A stretch of DNA of 56,755 nt, from positions 8,671,762 through 8,728,516 of the forward strand of contig NW_019091362.1 in NCBI RefSeq assembly GCF_001949145.1. Direction: 5' to 3'. The notes beneath the pieces were generated by a model. That model was given only the letters and a program-made list of their open reading frames with translations. It ran no database searches and was not told the DNA's origin. Positions 14,501 to 24,225 of the stretch are shown piece by piece. The stretch is from Acanthaster planci. Taxonomy: Eukaryota; Echinodermata; Asteroidea; Valvatida; Acanthasteridae. How positions within the stretch are numbered: position 1 is the stretch's first letter; every line of letters starts with the position of its first letter. A program made the translations under genes and the position numbers.

Positions 14501-17500
14501 TTATCGGGTTGTGACGAGAAGGTTCTTTCAAAATGCCAATTTATCATCATTTAGCGCTCGGCACGACATACACGACAAACGAATCGCAAGCCGCAAAAGG
14601 GGATTCATTTTTAAGGAATAAAGAAGATTGTATTGGGAAGGTCGGGTCAGCAAAACCATCAAGGATTTTTCATCAGTTCTGCTGTTCATGACGCTCGTTA
14701 TCTGAATTTCACGACGGTAGGGCTTTCCAAATCAATTACGCAAAAATTTGACTGGCATTCTAATCGCATATTTGGCTCCGTGACGTCACGTTCCGTCATT
14801 TTTCTAAGCTTGAAGTAGAGTTAGTACGTGTACTTTACATGCCAGTACATTTTTGTGTAGACTAATGGGTCATGCATCGAAAAGTACTTGAATAACTTAA
14901 CAGCAATGTCTGCCCACGTGAGAGTATTACAGGAATCATAGACACAATTTCAATATGAGAATGTCAAATCCTTTTTCATGTGAAGTTTTCACTCCAAGAC
15001 ATTTTTTAAAATAAGAATTACTCTGAATACAGTGCTTAAATTGAACAGATGTCTAGATCAGCTGTGCTGTGATGGCACAATTTTATTAGTATTCTTAAGA
15101 GGATGTTTCGTGCCTATTCAGTGCACACATTTCAAAGACGTGTGAAATATTTGACGCCCCTCGAAAACCAAGGCGAAACCTTAAAAAACAGCAAGTATGG
15201 CGCAAGGAAGATTTGAGTCGGCTTTCTCTTGATTGGATTATTCGTTGGTGTGTCTCGAACTCTCGATTCCTTACTCTTGTGTTACAACACGCCCAGTAAA
15301 CGAGACAAACACTTCACTGGATTATCCTCCTACTCGACAATTCGACCGACAGGGACGCGCTTCGTTACAGATTTTAGTTTCATTTAGTTAAGCGCTGAGC
15401 TCCATATATAGGCCGGTCCACGTTATTACCACGCTCAATTCCTCGATGGGCCCCATTCAAAGGTCTAAAGGTTTGTGTCCTTTTGATACTAATAAGGAAC
15501 GAATGTTTGTTTTCTTAAAGTCACACGTTTGTCAAAAAGCTAGATGAGTCTTAGGGCTTGCTCTAAAGCAAGCCCCGAGGTCATGGGTTCGAGGCATTCA
15601 CAACCTCGCACCCCGAAATTGACAAAGATTCTTACAAGGGTACTTCGGAAGTTGGGATTATCTGGGGCCGAGCGATGGGCACTCGAAGGGTTCCTGAAGT
15701 GTTTTGTGTTGGAGACAAGTGTGTGTAACTTCCAGCGGTTTGGGTAAACAAGCTTGATGGCTTCAAAGAAATTTAACTCTGTAATTGCAATTAGATCACT
15801 GTCAGGAATCCCACAGGAATGCCATCCCTTTGTTCCCTGCTATCCTTTGTCCGCCACCCTCACCCGCACGCACCAAGTTCGGTTTTAGTTAGAAACCGCG
15901 TCGAACCAGCCAATTTGAAGTATGGTGCGCACAATAGGATGGCGCTATTTGAAGTTGGCAAATTTAGGGTGATCAAAAAAGATTTATCCAAACCAAATAG
16001 CCCCTCCTCGTGTGCCCGCCATACTTGAAGTAGGCCTGTTCTGATGAACAAAGGCGGCGTTTGGAGAAAAGGGTACAGTTGGGTTCCTTGATAGATTAAA
16101 ATGATTTTTGAATTCTGTCATAAGTCAAACTCCAAACTCTTTGCTGTCTCGGCCCAATCTCGCCCCATCCTTCCGATAATCGTATTACCGTGACAGCTCA
16201 ATTGTCACGCCAAATTCGAATTTAAATTCACATGATGCTGGGCAACAGTGTTATAATGTCTATCCAGTAAAAACTCCTGAAGTGTCAAAGAAAGGGATAT
16301 CCTCGCTCTAAACACTCACAGATGTCCTTTTTGTTCCTTCTCTATATTTCAGCAATGACTGTGCGATTTGTTACGAGGAGGTTTATCTATGAGTACGACC
16401 CAACACTCGGTAAGTCTGCTATAAACTGGTAAAGAAATTTTATCTAGTCAGCGGACTTACAACTGTTGTTCTATAGTCTATAGACTAGAACTAGAATTAC
16501 AAGAACTAGAAATGCACACTGCTTGGTAAATAGATTCCCATGGAGAGTATTTCGCTCATTATGATAACAAGGCGTTTAGTGATAAAAGTGTCTTATTTGG
16601 CTGACTTTTCATTAATGAGGGCTAACTGACTTTCATTAGTGATCGCAATGCATGGTTTAGGAAACTTGGAAGATATTTCATGAAAAAACTCGGTTCAAAA
16701 GCAAGCGATGGCATTCACGACGTATGCAAAACTCGATGCAATTGTCGTGATGGTTGTTATAGTGTAGGAGATGTACTGCGGTGCGCCCTCTGATGACCTG
16801 ATCTCAAGAGTGGTTTTATGTAGAGGAATTTACTAAGTTATCCCTTTTGTTCTTTAGCATCAAGAAGGGAGCGAACAAAATTATCGTGTTGCCATCTTCA
16901 TCTCCCATGATGTCTTGATTGCGAGATTTCCGAGTCACGGGGCCTCAATATTACCCTGAAATTGACCCGCACGATAAGCTTGGACATATTTAAAGAGCAT
17001 TCCGACATCATTGCGGCAGCCCGTCCAGGATAAATTTCTCTTTCGAAGCGTCCTCGGCTTTGCTCTTGAGCACGTCAAGTTGCAATCCAACACGTTGTTG
17101 GGCAAGGTCTTCTGGCATTCCTTTGTTCCTAACTTCTTCGCCTCTGGTTACAAGGTTGATAAATGCCAAAACCTCCTGAGAATTTATGAAAGAAGTCTAC
17201 TGTCGTGTAATCGGGGTCGGTCTATCCAATCGGAAGTCCTGGACTCTTTTCATTGATAATGTGGTTTAACGTTCCCAAAGGTCAAGTTTGTTCTTAATTA
17301 TGTTTTTTATCGTCTAGAGTAATTTTCTGTAGAAGGCGTTCGTTGAGAGATTCCCCTGTAGGCTCCATATCAATACCGATTTTCAACTCTCCTCGAAGGA
17401 CAGTCGGGGACCGGACTCATCAAAATCAAGAACCAACTCACGAATAAAACTTACCGCTGCGACAGGACCCAATTAAATCCCGTTATAGAATGTTTCAAAA

Positions 17501-19319
17501 GGATTACCATTTATCTTACAAAAGCTTTTTTGTAAACGTTTTGTTGTGCACCGTCCCACGCACAACACAAGGACGTCCATCACAAACAATCACTGTCCTG
17601 TGATCAACAACGAAAAGTGCCCGTGACGATCAGTTTATTTTTATTTCAAGGTTCCATGCACTGTAGTGCACATGTACATGTACATGTATGTTTCTATCCT
17701 GAGAGAGACTCTCCTTTGTTAGCTAACTGTGCATTTTTACAATTGTGGCTGGTGACTTGTGTTTAGTCTATGTACACATATGGGGAAATTTCATTCAGTT
17801 TTATATTGAACAGTTAGGAAAAGGGTGCAGTTGCTAAAATTGCCAGCGACTCGTGAGTTAGGAGTTCAGGATGTCCAGTCTGAGCCGAAATAGGTTGTCA
17901 GTGTAGAGTCGATTTTGAGACTCAGAAATTGGGAATCGAAACATGCTGGGGTCCGTCTCGAATATTTTTTCCTGGTTCCGAATCTTGCAGCCGTGGAATT
18001 TATAGCGCGACTGAAACAGACTGTTATACTCGTGCCTGTATCGGAGTGATCTCGGTTTTTAAGGTGCAACGCCTGAACGGACCATTCTTAATGCAGGCAA
18101 GGTGCATGCATTCTTGTATCGGCTAAAGATACATGTAAATCGAACTTCTGGGGGCGCTGTCACACTGTACCCTGATGTATGAAAACGAGAAGAACCTCGT
18201 GAGCGCAGAGCTGAGTGTGATTCAAGTTGTTTTTTTTTTTACTTCGTGATTTCCAGAAACCATTTATAAACATCGGACATTCTTTGAAAATGAATCTGCA
18301 CCTGTAGACTTCGAGATTCTTGACACAGCTGGACAGGTAGGTATATGTTTGTCAAACTATGACTTTAATTTAAAAAAAAAAACGAAGTCAATCAAGCACG
18401 ACTGTGAGATTAAGAAAGAAGTTGTGGAAAGGTTGCAGTATGAGGTTAGGAGCGTATAGCCGGGGGCACGGGTACGGACCAGGGGAGTGAGCCTCCTGCC
18501 TCGCTGTACGTCTTTCCCCTTGGCACCTGTAATTGAAGAAAACAGACCTTGGTAATGAATGATCAAAGTGAGTTTCCCTCCAGAAAATACGGACTCGGCT
18601 CCTTATCCTGCGAACAGTATATTATTTATGCCCTTGATCCCACTAAAAAATATTTAGCTAGCACACTTCATAATTAGCGTTCAGTAATCAAATTAATCTT
18701 TTGATTTCCACAGGGATTAATCAGTGAAATAGAAGAAAGACGTTTCACTGATATCTTTAGTTTTGTGATCTTTCCTTAACAGGAAGAAAAGATAGAAGAA
18801 AAACTAAAATGGGCAGATGCCTTCATCATCGCATACTCCATCAATGACAGATGCAGCTTTGAGGAGGTGGCCAGGCTCAAGTTCCTGGCAGGGAGATGTA
18901 AGAAGTCCAGCTCCCATGAGCAAGCTATCCTGATAGTAGGCAACAAGAAGGACCTGGAGTACGACCGCTTGGTCCAGCGGGAGGAAGGACTGGAGCTGGC
19001 CCGCTCCATGAACTGCTCCTTCGTGGAAGTGTCGGCGCGGGAGTCCTACGAGGACGTGGTGGGCGCCTTCGAGAGGCTGTACATGGACCACAAGAACCGC
19101 AAACGGACCAGCAGCAACTCGCCCAAGTTCACGCTCCGGCGGAAAACAAGTGTCGGGACCAAACAGGACCTAGACTCCAACCCGCCCAGGCCCCGGGCAC
19201 GCAGCACCAGCTTCGCTCTGACCACTCCGGTGTACACGCGGAGAATGGCCCTCGCAGGGTTTGACGGGGGCAGCAGTAGTCCCGTGGGGAGTGATTCCTG
19301 CGATACCATAGATGAATGA
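2327..19319 (+). CDS. RERG/RASL12-like Ras-family small GTPase, complete four-exon gene
   Basis: Joined exons 2327-2528, 16353-16409, 18257-18336 and 18783-19319 give 876 nt, 291 residues plus TGA. All junctions are GT-AG and keep frame (phases 1, 1, 0). Residues 1-52 form a basic, Ser/Asn-rich leader. The G domain follows with P-loop GQASVGKT (60-67), switch I EYDPTLE with the Thr35-equivalent T85, G3 DTAGQE (109-114), G4 NKKD (167-170) and G5 EVSA (195-198). Residues 214-291 form a long Ser/Thr/Arg/Pro tail ending DTIDE. There is no CAAX cysteine, as in RERG, RERGL and RASL12, so membrane prenylation is not expected. All nucleotide-binding residues are present, so a working GTP switch is likely; effectors are unknown. 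RERG-family membership rests on the VRFxTRRFIYEYDPTLE stretch and the missing CAAX. Exact orthology among RERG, RERGL and RASL12 is not resolved. The start could also be the in-frame ATG at 2366 or 2378. Confidence 0.9.
5768..5793. repeat. Perfect 12-bp-arm palindrome
   Basis: ATTAAATGCATT and its exact complement are separated by two bases. The centre resembles homeodomain/POU-type AT-rich sites, but no function can be assigned. Confidence 0.5.
11730..11935. repeat. Degenerate repeat with terminal G and C tracts
   Basis: A GGGCGTCGCTGG end, a G-rich tract with GTGTGTGTG, and a distal C10 tract bracket an A-rich body. The layout resembles decayed non-autonomous DNA elements such as those near 23.0-23.6 kb. 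No target duplication was found. Confidence 0.3.
15554..15595 (+). repeat. Hairpin followed by B-box-like word (possible tRNA-related SINE remnant)
   Basis: GGGCTTGCT and its complement form a 9-bp stem with a CTAA loop (15554-15575). GGTTCGAGGC, similar to a tRNA B box, follows at 15586-15595. There is no matching A box or cloverleaf, so this is not called as a tRNA gene. Confidence 0.25.
16353..16409 (+). CDS. Exon 2 of RERG-like GTPase 1 (alpha1 to switch I)
   Basis: A 57-nt phase 1-1 exon encoding AMTVRFVTRRFIYEYDPTL. It has a polypyrimidine acceptor (tctatatttcag) and a consensus donor (ctcg|gtaagt). GTPase 2 has an exon of identical length and phase at 28440-28496. Confidence 0.9.
16410..18256 (+). 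other. Intron 2 of GTPase 1
   Basis: Consensus ends (gtaagt and ttccag). It contains a near-palindrome around 16468-16491 and an ACATGT microsatellite at 17670-17690. No coding signal seen. Confidence 0.75.
17670..17690. repeat. ACATGT microsatellite
   Basis: About three tandem copies of the self-complementary word ACATGT. Similar runs occur at 32511-32548. Confidence 0.7.
18257..18336 (+). CDS. Exon 3 of RERG-like GTPase 1 (switch I end to DTAGQ)
   Basis: An 80-nt exon from ETIYKH through FEILDTAGQ, with acceptor gatttccag, donor ACAG|gtaggt and end phase 0. It carries the G3 motif with the catalytic Gln61-equivalent at residue 113. Confidence 0.9.
18337..18782 (+). other. Intron 3 of GTPase 1
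   Basis: 446 bases, gtaggt to ttaacag, phase 0, located directly after DTAGQ. Nothing else seen in it. Confidence 0.85.
18783..19319 (+). CDS. Terminal exon of RERG-like GTPase 1 (G4, G5, tail)
   Basis: Starts after acceptor ccttaacag and codes residues 114-291 and the TGA at 19317-19319. It is more GC-rich than the flanking introns. It carries KWADAFIIAYSINDR, NKKD and EVSAR, then a tail with SPKFTLRRKTSV, a possible basophilic-kinase site. Confidence 0.93.
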   Translation, partial: EEKIEEKLKWADAFIIAYSINDRCSFEEVARLKFLAGRCKKSSSHEQAILIVGNKKDLEYDRLVQREEGLELARSMNCSFVEVSARESYEDVVGAFERLYMDHKNRKRTSSNSPKFTLRRKTSVGTKQDLDSNPPRPRARSTSFALTTPVYTRRMALAGFDGGSSSPVGSDSCDTIDE

Positions 19320-20193
19320 GATTTACCCGGCCCGGACCCCCCCCATAAGCGGTGGTGTAAAGGTCGAGTGTATGTGCAATCAGGACGTCACGATAATCGT
19401 TTTCATATATGCAACTATGTTTTATGAAGAATTGTAGCTGGCATGGCCCTAGGGCGAGTTAGCGTACATGGAACTGTTGCACTGAAATTATAAAAGTTGA
19501 GGATGATATCCGCCTTAAGTAGAAGCACCCCCTCATTGGTTGAAAATAGCCATATTCGTCCGGAGTGCTCATATTGCTGGTAGCGACGCGGCGTAACACG
19601 TGCTGTATACATTGTTGTTTATGAACCAGGGAACTGCAGTTCCGACCAAAGAAGCCGCTGTTCCCAGGAAAACTGCGCCTCTTTTGGTCCAGCTTTCGGC
19701 TCATAACGCTGGTTTGAATTTGATAATGGAACAAAATGACTCCCTCAAGCGTTGGCTTTTGGCCAGACTTTGGCCCGGTTCCTCAATAGCAGTTTACAAA
19801 AATGCCAAGTAAAGTGCCTCTGCTCTGAGCATGATACTGTACAGTTTTTTTACCGTCTTCGTTGAGAATTCGCGCTTTCCATATTTAATGATGCCTTTTT
19901 GAATTTAAGATACAGTAATTAACATTCCTTCCAATCTGCCTTAATGAAATTGGAGGAGTGAAAGAATGTTCAACGATGGCTGCTAGACATGCTGTTATAA
20001 ATGAAGGGAAAAGCTTCCAAATCTTATTTACACTCAGGATACACTGTCCTGCAAATCATGACCTAATCAGGTTGAGTGGATTGCCTTACGCTATGCAGTC
20101 AGCTGTGTGCCTGTGCAGTTTATCTTCCTCTCATTTTCTGAATTTCGACAATGAGCGCCCTCTTGCGATGGCAGGACTGGGACTGAGAATGTA

Positions 20194-20199
20194 AATAAA
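20194..20199 (+). terminator. Candidate poly(A) signal for GTPase 1
   Basis: The first AATAAA on the plus strand after the GTPase 1 stop, implying a 3' UTR of about 0.9 kb. A second AATAAA at 20468-20473 is an alternative. The choice is inference; neither has an obvious GT-rich element. Confidence 0.4.
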
Positions 20200-20696
20200 A
20201 TATGTAATTAGCAGATAAGTTTAATTATTTTGTCAGCACAAAATTGTGTGCCTGGAAAAGTTATGTAAATCTGACTCTTACACATTATGTACGTGACCAT
20301 CATGCTTGTGTTGCATGCTTGCTTTGTAAACATTAAACTATAACTTTCCATTTGATTTGGTCAAAGCCGTTCTGATCGCAGTCTCTAGCATTCAAGTAAA
20401 CAATAAGTTAATCTGTCACAGAAATTTCTGTGTGTTTTACATTTATATGGAAGTTTCTTTTGAAATCAATAAATCATTATGGTTATTGACGATATGCCAT
20501 GCTGTTGGCCTTAAAACCTGCGTCTCTTGTTCTCAATATCCTTATATTTTTTTCTAAATTTTGTTTTAAATTAATTATCGCCATAATTTTCATTTACAGC
20601 TATCTTTCAAATGCATGCCTCAGTGAAAGTTTCTGGCCCTTTTTTTACTCCCTCTGTCTTCACTCTTTGCATTGCGTGAGTCAGGGGCACAGACAG

Positions 20697-20765
20697 AGAA
20701 TTGATAAGAATATAATATAAAATATTCCAGTGCACAGAATTTTATATTATATTCTTGTCAATATT
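20697..20765. repeat. AT-rich hairpin
   Basis: AAGAATATAATATAAAAT pairs exactly with its complement, with weaker pairing continuing outward and a GTGCAC core in the loop. It lies after the first candidate poly(A) signals of GTPase 1. It may be a miniature fold-back element. Confidence 0.55.
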
Positions 20766-21016
20766 CTGATCACGGTGCTACGTAGCCCTTTCATATTGCA
20801 CGGACAGAGAGTGGAGGATTAGGGGGCTCAAGTCATTTTAAAGCAGCATGTACTCTAAAGCCATTGACATGGGGTGCAAGACAGGAATTTGTTGGATTTG
20901 CCAGCAAAGCGAAGAACACACTTTACAATTTGACAGGCAACCGTCAGATTTTGAGAAGCGACCTCAGTGGAGACAGTAGAGATGAAGGACGCAGGACACA
21001 GTATTTAAAATAGAAT

Positions 21017-21599
21017 GGGTGCGTTCGATTAGCTTCCCTGAATACACCAGTGTCATGCAAGGGAAGCCTCGAAATGAGGCTAGGCTAATCGAACGCTGCA
21101 GCGTATTTACCAAGGCATTCTGGGAAAAAGGCACGGACGTATATAAAAAAATCTGGACTCGCAATGCCCTTAATCAGCTTATAGAAATCATTGAATCCGC
21201 TCGCGGCCATTTTACCGAGCCGAATACAAAGCTTGCCCGGCAATGCCCACCTTTGTTCTCCCTAGTGTCAATAGAAGCGAGCCAACCCGCGCATTTGTCT
21301 TTGGTTCGGTAAAATGGCCGCTGGTTGGCTTCTATTTCATACAAAGTTATTGCAAGTCCAGGGTTTTTTTTATATTTACGTCCGTGGAAAAAGGTCAAGT
21401 CCCCGCCACGTTCCATCTCATGTCCATGCTCGAACAGTTCATCCGTGACGTCATTACGCTCGGGCAGCCTCCGGAGATATGCTCGCCAGCCAGGGTAGCG
21501 GTGGCTGCATGACACCAGGGCAGGCCTGAAGATCGTGATGGCTAAACGAACGCTCTCTTGTAAGTTTGACCCACACATGTAAGCTAATTGAACGCACCC
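21017..21599. mobile_element. 583-bp MITE-like element with nested inverted repeats
   Basis: The ends GGGTGCGTTCGATTAGCTT and its complement (one mismatch) are flanked on both sides by AAT, a possible 3-bp target duplication. Inside, a second inverted pair (GCGGCCATTTTACCGA near 21203 and its complement near 21306) and subterminal copies of the CTAATCGAACGC word occur. No transposase frame. A 3-bp duplication would fit PIF/Harbinger-like elements, but this is uncertain. Confidence 0.65.
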
Positions 21600-23024
21600 A
21601 ATGCAAACACCACAATGTCAGATACATTTGGAATATAGTGAACGGCGCCCCCAACGTCAGACGGTTGTAACTTCCACCTATCCCTTCCTCCAGCTTTAAA
21701 ACTTACTCTTTAGCCTGACATATTTGAAACCCAACCTTTACAGAATTTGTAGCCATACTTGTCATGTATTGTGTATATATTTATTGATACCTGTAACTGG
21801 CGCACTTCATACGATTGTCAGTGACTGAAGTTAACTAAGGAATTTGTCAACAATATCAGACTTTTGGGCACCTCTTTTAGGAACCCATAAAGCCTTTGAT
21901 TTCGGATCCCCACCCCCCCCCTCAAAAAAGGAGAAGAAATTGAGGTGACGTCAGAAGACATGCGACATCGATCCCTCAAACCAACACAGCACTAATACTC
22001 AATGCATAACCCTGGTTCATATTTAGCACTGGAACTTTTGTTGGCGTAGTAGATACCCGAGGGTCATACATTTTGAAACCGGCCATTGCACACTGAAAAA
22101 TTAAATGCCAACAAGTGTTGTACATATTTTAGCTAAGACTGTTATAAGTAGGAAAAGCCACATTGATCCACTGCTTCCCGCATTCTAAATGTCATCGCGC
22201 AGCACGACTATTGTTCAGCATTGCTAGGACTTTAATCTGTGGATTTTTTGTAAAATGCTACCACAAGATGGCGCCCTAATAGCCGACACAATCAAGTCTT
22301 TTCGTTGATGCCTTCGATTTTGAGCACAGCAAACGTTTAATAATGCACAAAGTAATCAATTTATGAATCACACGAACTTCAATGATGTCTAATGCCATCC
22401 TCAATTAACACTGAAAAAGATCCAGAAGGGCGTTTGAAAGATGACTTTTGTTCATTCTTACACAATTGCTGTTGTAACTAAAAAGGGACGACCTCAGGAC
22501 CAAGTGTGGTGGTGAAGCACCGACTGTCATGAACAAGGTACAATGTAATTCGAAAGTTGCCTTACTTTGTCAATATATGAACACTGTGAAGTTACAAGAA
22601 GGCCCATCCCCAAGGTCTCAAGCAACATTAACTTTGTGTGGCGCCACCCATTGCCCTGTTTTGGTTAATAAGTGAAGTCCTTTTTAGCAAGAATTTTTGT
22701 GTAAGTTGATTACAAATTCTTTCCGACTGTTTTTCCTACACACTGTCGAAAAATATGAATTGGTCAAAACGTTTTACCTTTAGAAATACACATTGAAGAC
22801 GCAAAATGATAACAGGACAAAGTTATCAGCATTCAAGATAGTCAACATCCAACATGCATACTGACATTTCGCAACATGTGCACCAGAAACGAAAACTGTA
22901 CTTAAAGACCTTTCCACTTAAATAGGTTTGTATTAGCACACTTTTACTTTACATTATACAATCACTGTGACCATGGGCGTCGTCGGGCTTTTTACCGGGA
23001 GCCAGACATTTTCCAGAGGAGAGG

Positions 23025-23495
23025 CATGGGCGTCAATCGGTGGGCGACGGGGGACACCCGCCCACACACACTTCTCAAAGTGGGGGTATCATATTGTTTG
23101 CCGCCCCCCTATACACACACACTTTTCTTCCTGACCCAAAATAAAAGTGTAGGGGAGTAGGCCTATAGATTCATATTACAGGTTATCTTTCCTCTTACAG
23201 GGGACACGGGAATGAGAAACAAAAAAGTTGCAAACTTACATAAAAAAATTTCAAGATAAAATTATTTTAAAAGTGAACCAAATCTTGCAAAAGCGTTTGC
23301 TTATGAAATAGCTAAAGTGGTCAGAAATTGCCCGAGATCGCACCACAGAGCACAGAGCATCTAGAACCCCATATTTTCCAGCGCCCTCAAGCGGGCCCCG
23401 GACCCCACGCCGCCGAAGACTTCGCGCCCGCATAAGTTCTGATCAAGGTTATGCCCCCACCCACAAACACTTTTGAAAAGCGATTGACGCCCATG
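23025..23495. mobile_element. 471-bp inverted-repeat element
   Basis: Perfect 15-bp terminal inverted repeats CATGGGCGTCAATCG. Just inside, CACACACACTT and AAGTGTTTGTG stretches also pair loosely. No clear target duplication. Confidence 0.5.
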
Positions 23496-23562
23496 AAAAG
23501 AAGTTTGTTTCCGAGGTGTTTTATTTTCACCCCCTTTCCTTCTTTTTGATTTATCTTGCTGG

Positions 23563-23637
23563 CAGTGGCGTAACTACGTAGAGTGATGCCGGTGCCAAGG
23601 GGTGCCCCCCCGGACATTTCCCCCAGTTACGTCACTG
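23563..23637. mobile_element. 75-bp hAT-like mini-element
   Basis: The ends CAGTGGCGTAACT and AGTTACGTCACTG are inverted with one mismatch. The flanking 8-mers CTTGCTGG and CTTACTTG agree at 6 of 8 positions, compatible with an aged hAT-type duplication. Confidence 0.5.
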
Positions 23638-23666
23638 CTTACTTGTTTCCCTTCCTCCTTTAAATT

Positions 23667-23672
23667 TTTATT
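23667..23672 (-). terminator. Candidate poly(A) signal for GTPase 2
   Basis: AATAAA on the minus strand about 370 bases after the stop. It lies just beside the small hAT-like element at 23563-23637. A second candidate is near 23521. Which is used cannot be told from sequence. Confidence 0.3.
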
Positions 23673-24037
23673 TACATGTATAACTTTTGGGGGAGAAGGA
23701 AAGCAACCTCTTGCTCCCCTACCTTGGCGACGCCCATGATCGCTACCCTACCAAGAGTTGACATTGTAATTATTGCCGCTGCTGCACTTTCCTGATTTCC
23801 CTAGATATCCCGGTAAATTACCGATTATTATTCTCCTGAAATGGACGGACCTGACCTGTAGAGGTGCCTTCCACTTTACCAGCCTGTCAGCTTGTGAGCT
23901 CGGGTCAGGGATAAATGTAGATCGCCACTTATGAAATCGCCTGGAATTATAGACTGACGCCTCTAAGGTTTATCTTTAATTAGGGCACCTTCCTTCTGCA
24001 GCAGATCTTGCCTGACTCAGTGAGGCTCCATACTCAC

Positions 24038-24225
24038 TTATAACGTCATCGTCTTTTTGTCCCGAGTATGGCCGAACATTCTGCCGAAGAGTGTCGATCG
24101 CGTACCGAATTTGTACATTTTGATCTCTCGGTATAGTTCGTGGAAGACATCGGCTATCTTATCGTAACTTTCCGAAGCAGAAAGCTCGACGAACGAGCAA
24201 CCCATGTCTTTGGATAGTCTTTCAC
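24038..24225 (-). CDS. Terminal exon of RASL11/RERG-like GTPase 2 (G5, C-terminus)
   Basis: After acceptor cattcacag it codes GERLSKDMGCSFVELSAS and an alpha5-like helix (YDKIADVFHELYREI). It ends with a basic tail (RSTLFGRMFGHTRDKKTMTL) and a TAA at 24040-24038. Confidence 0.9.

Larger units (their letters stand above)
2529..16352 (+). other. Intron 1 of GTPase 1 (13.8 kb)
   Basis: Starts gtagga, ends tatatttcag. I see no other gene in it on either strand. Frames of up to 174 codons, for example the minus-strand one at 9143-9667, carry no known domain. It contains a perfect short palindrome (5768-5793), a hairpin with a B-box-like word (15554-15595) and degenerate G/C-tract repeat debris near 11730-11930. 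Confidence 0.7.
22972..23737. mobile_element. Nested inverted-repeat element cluster
   Basis: Outer arms CATGGGCGTCG (22972-22982) and complement (23727-23737) enclose an inner element (23025-23495) with 15-bp ends CATGGGCGTCAATCG and a separate 75-bp element (23563-23637). C-rich and CA-rich tracts inside resemble decayed DNA transposon copies. No protein coding. Confidence 0.5.
19320..24037. other. Convergent spacer between GTPases 1 and 2
   Basis: Holds both 3' UTRs and several inverted-repeat elements (20697-20765, 21017-21599, 22972-23737). No further gene was recognised. Confidence 0.65.
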
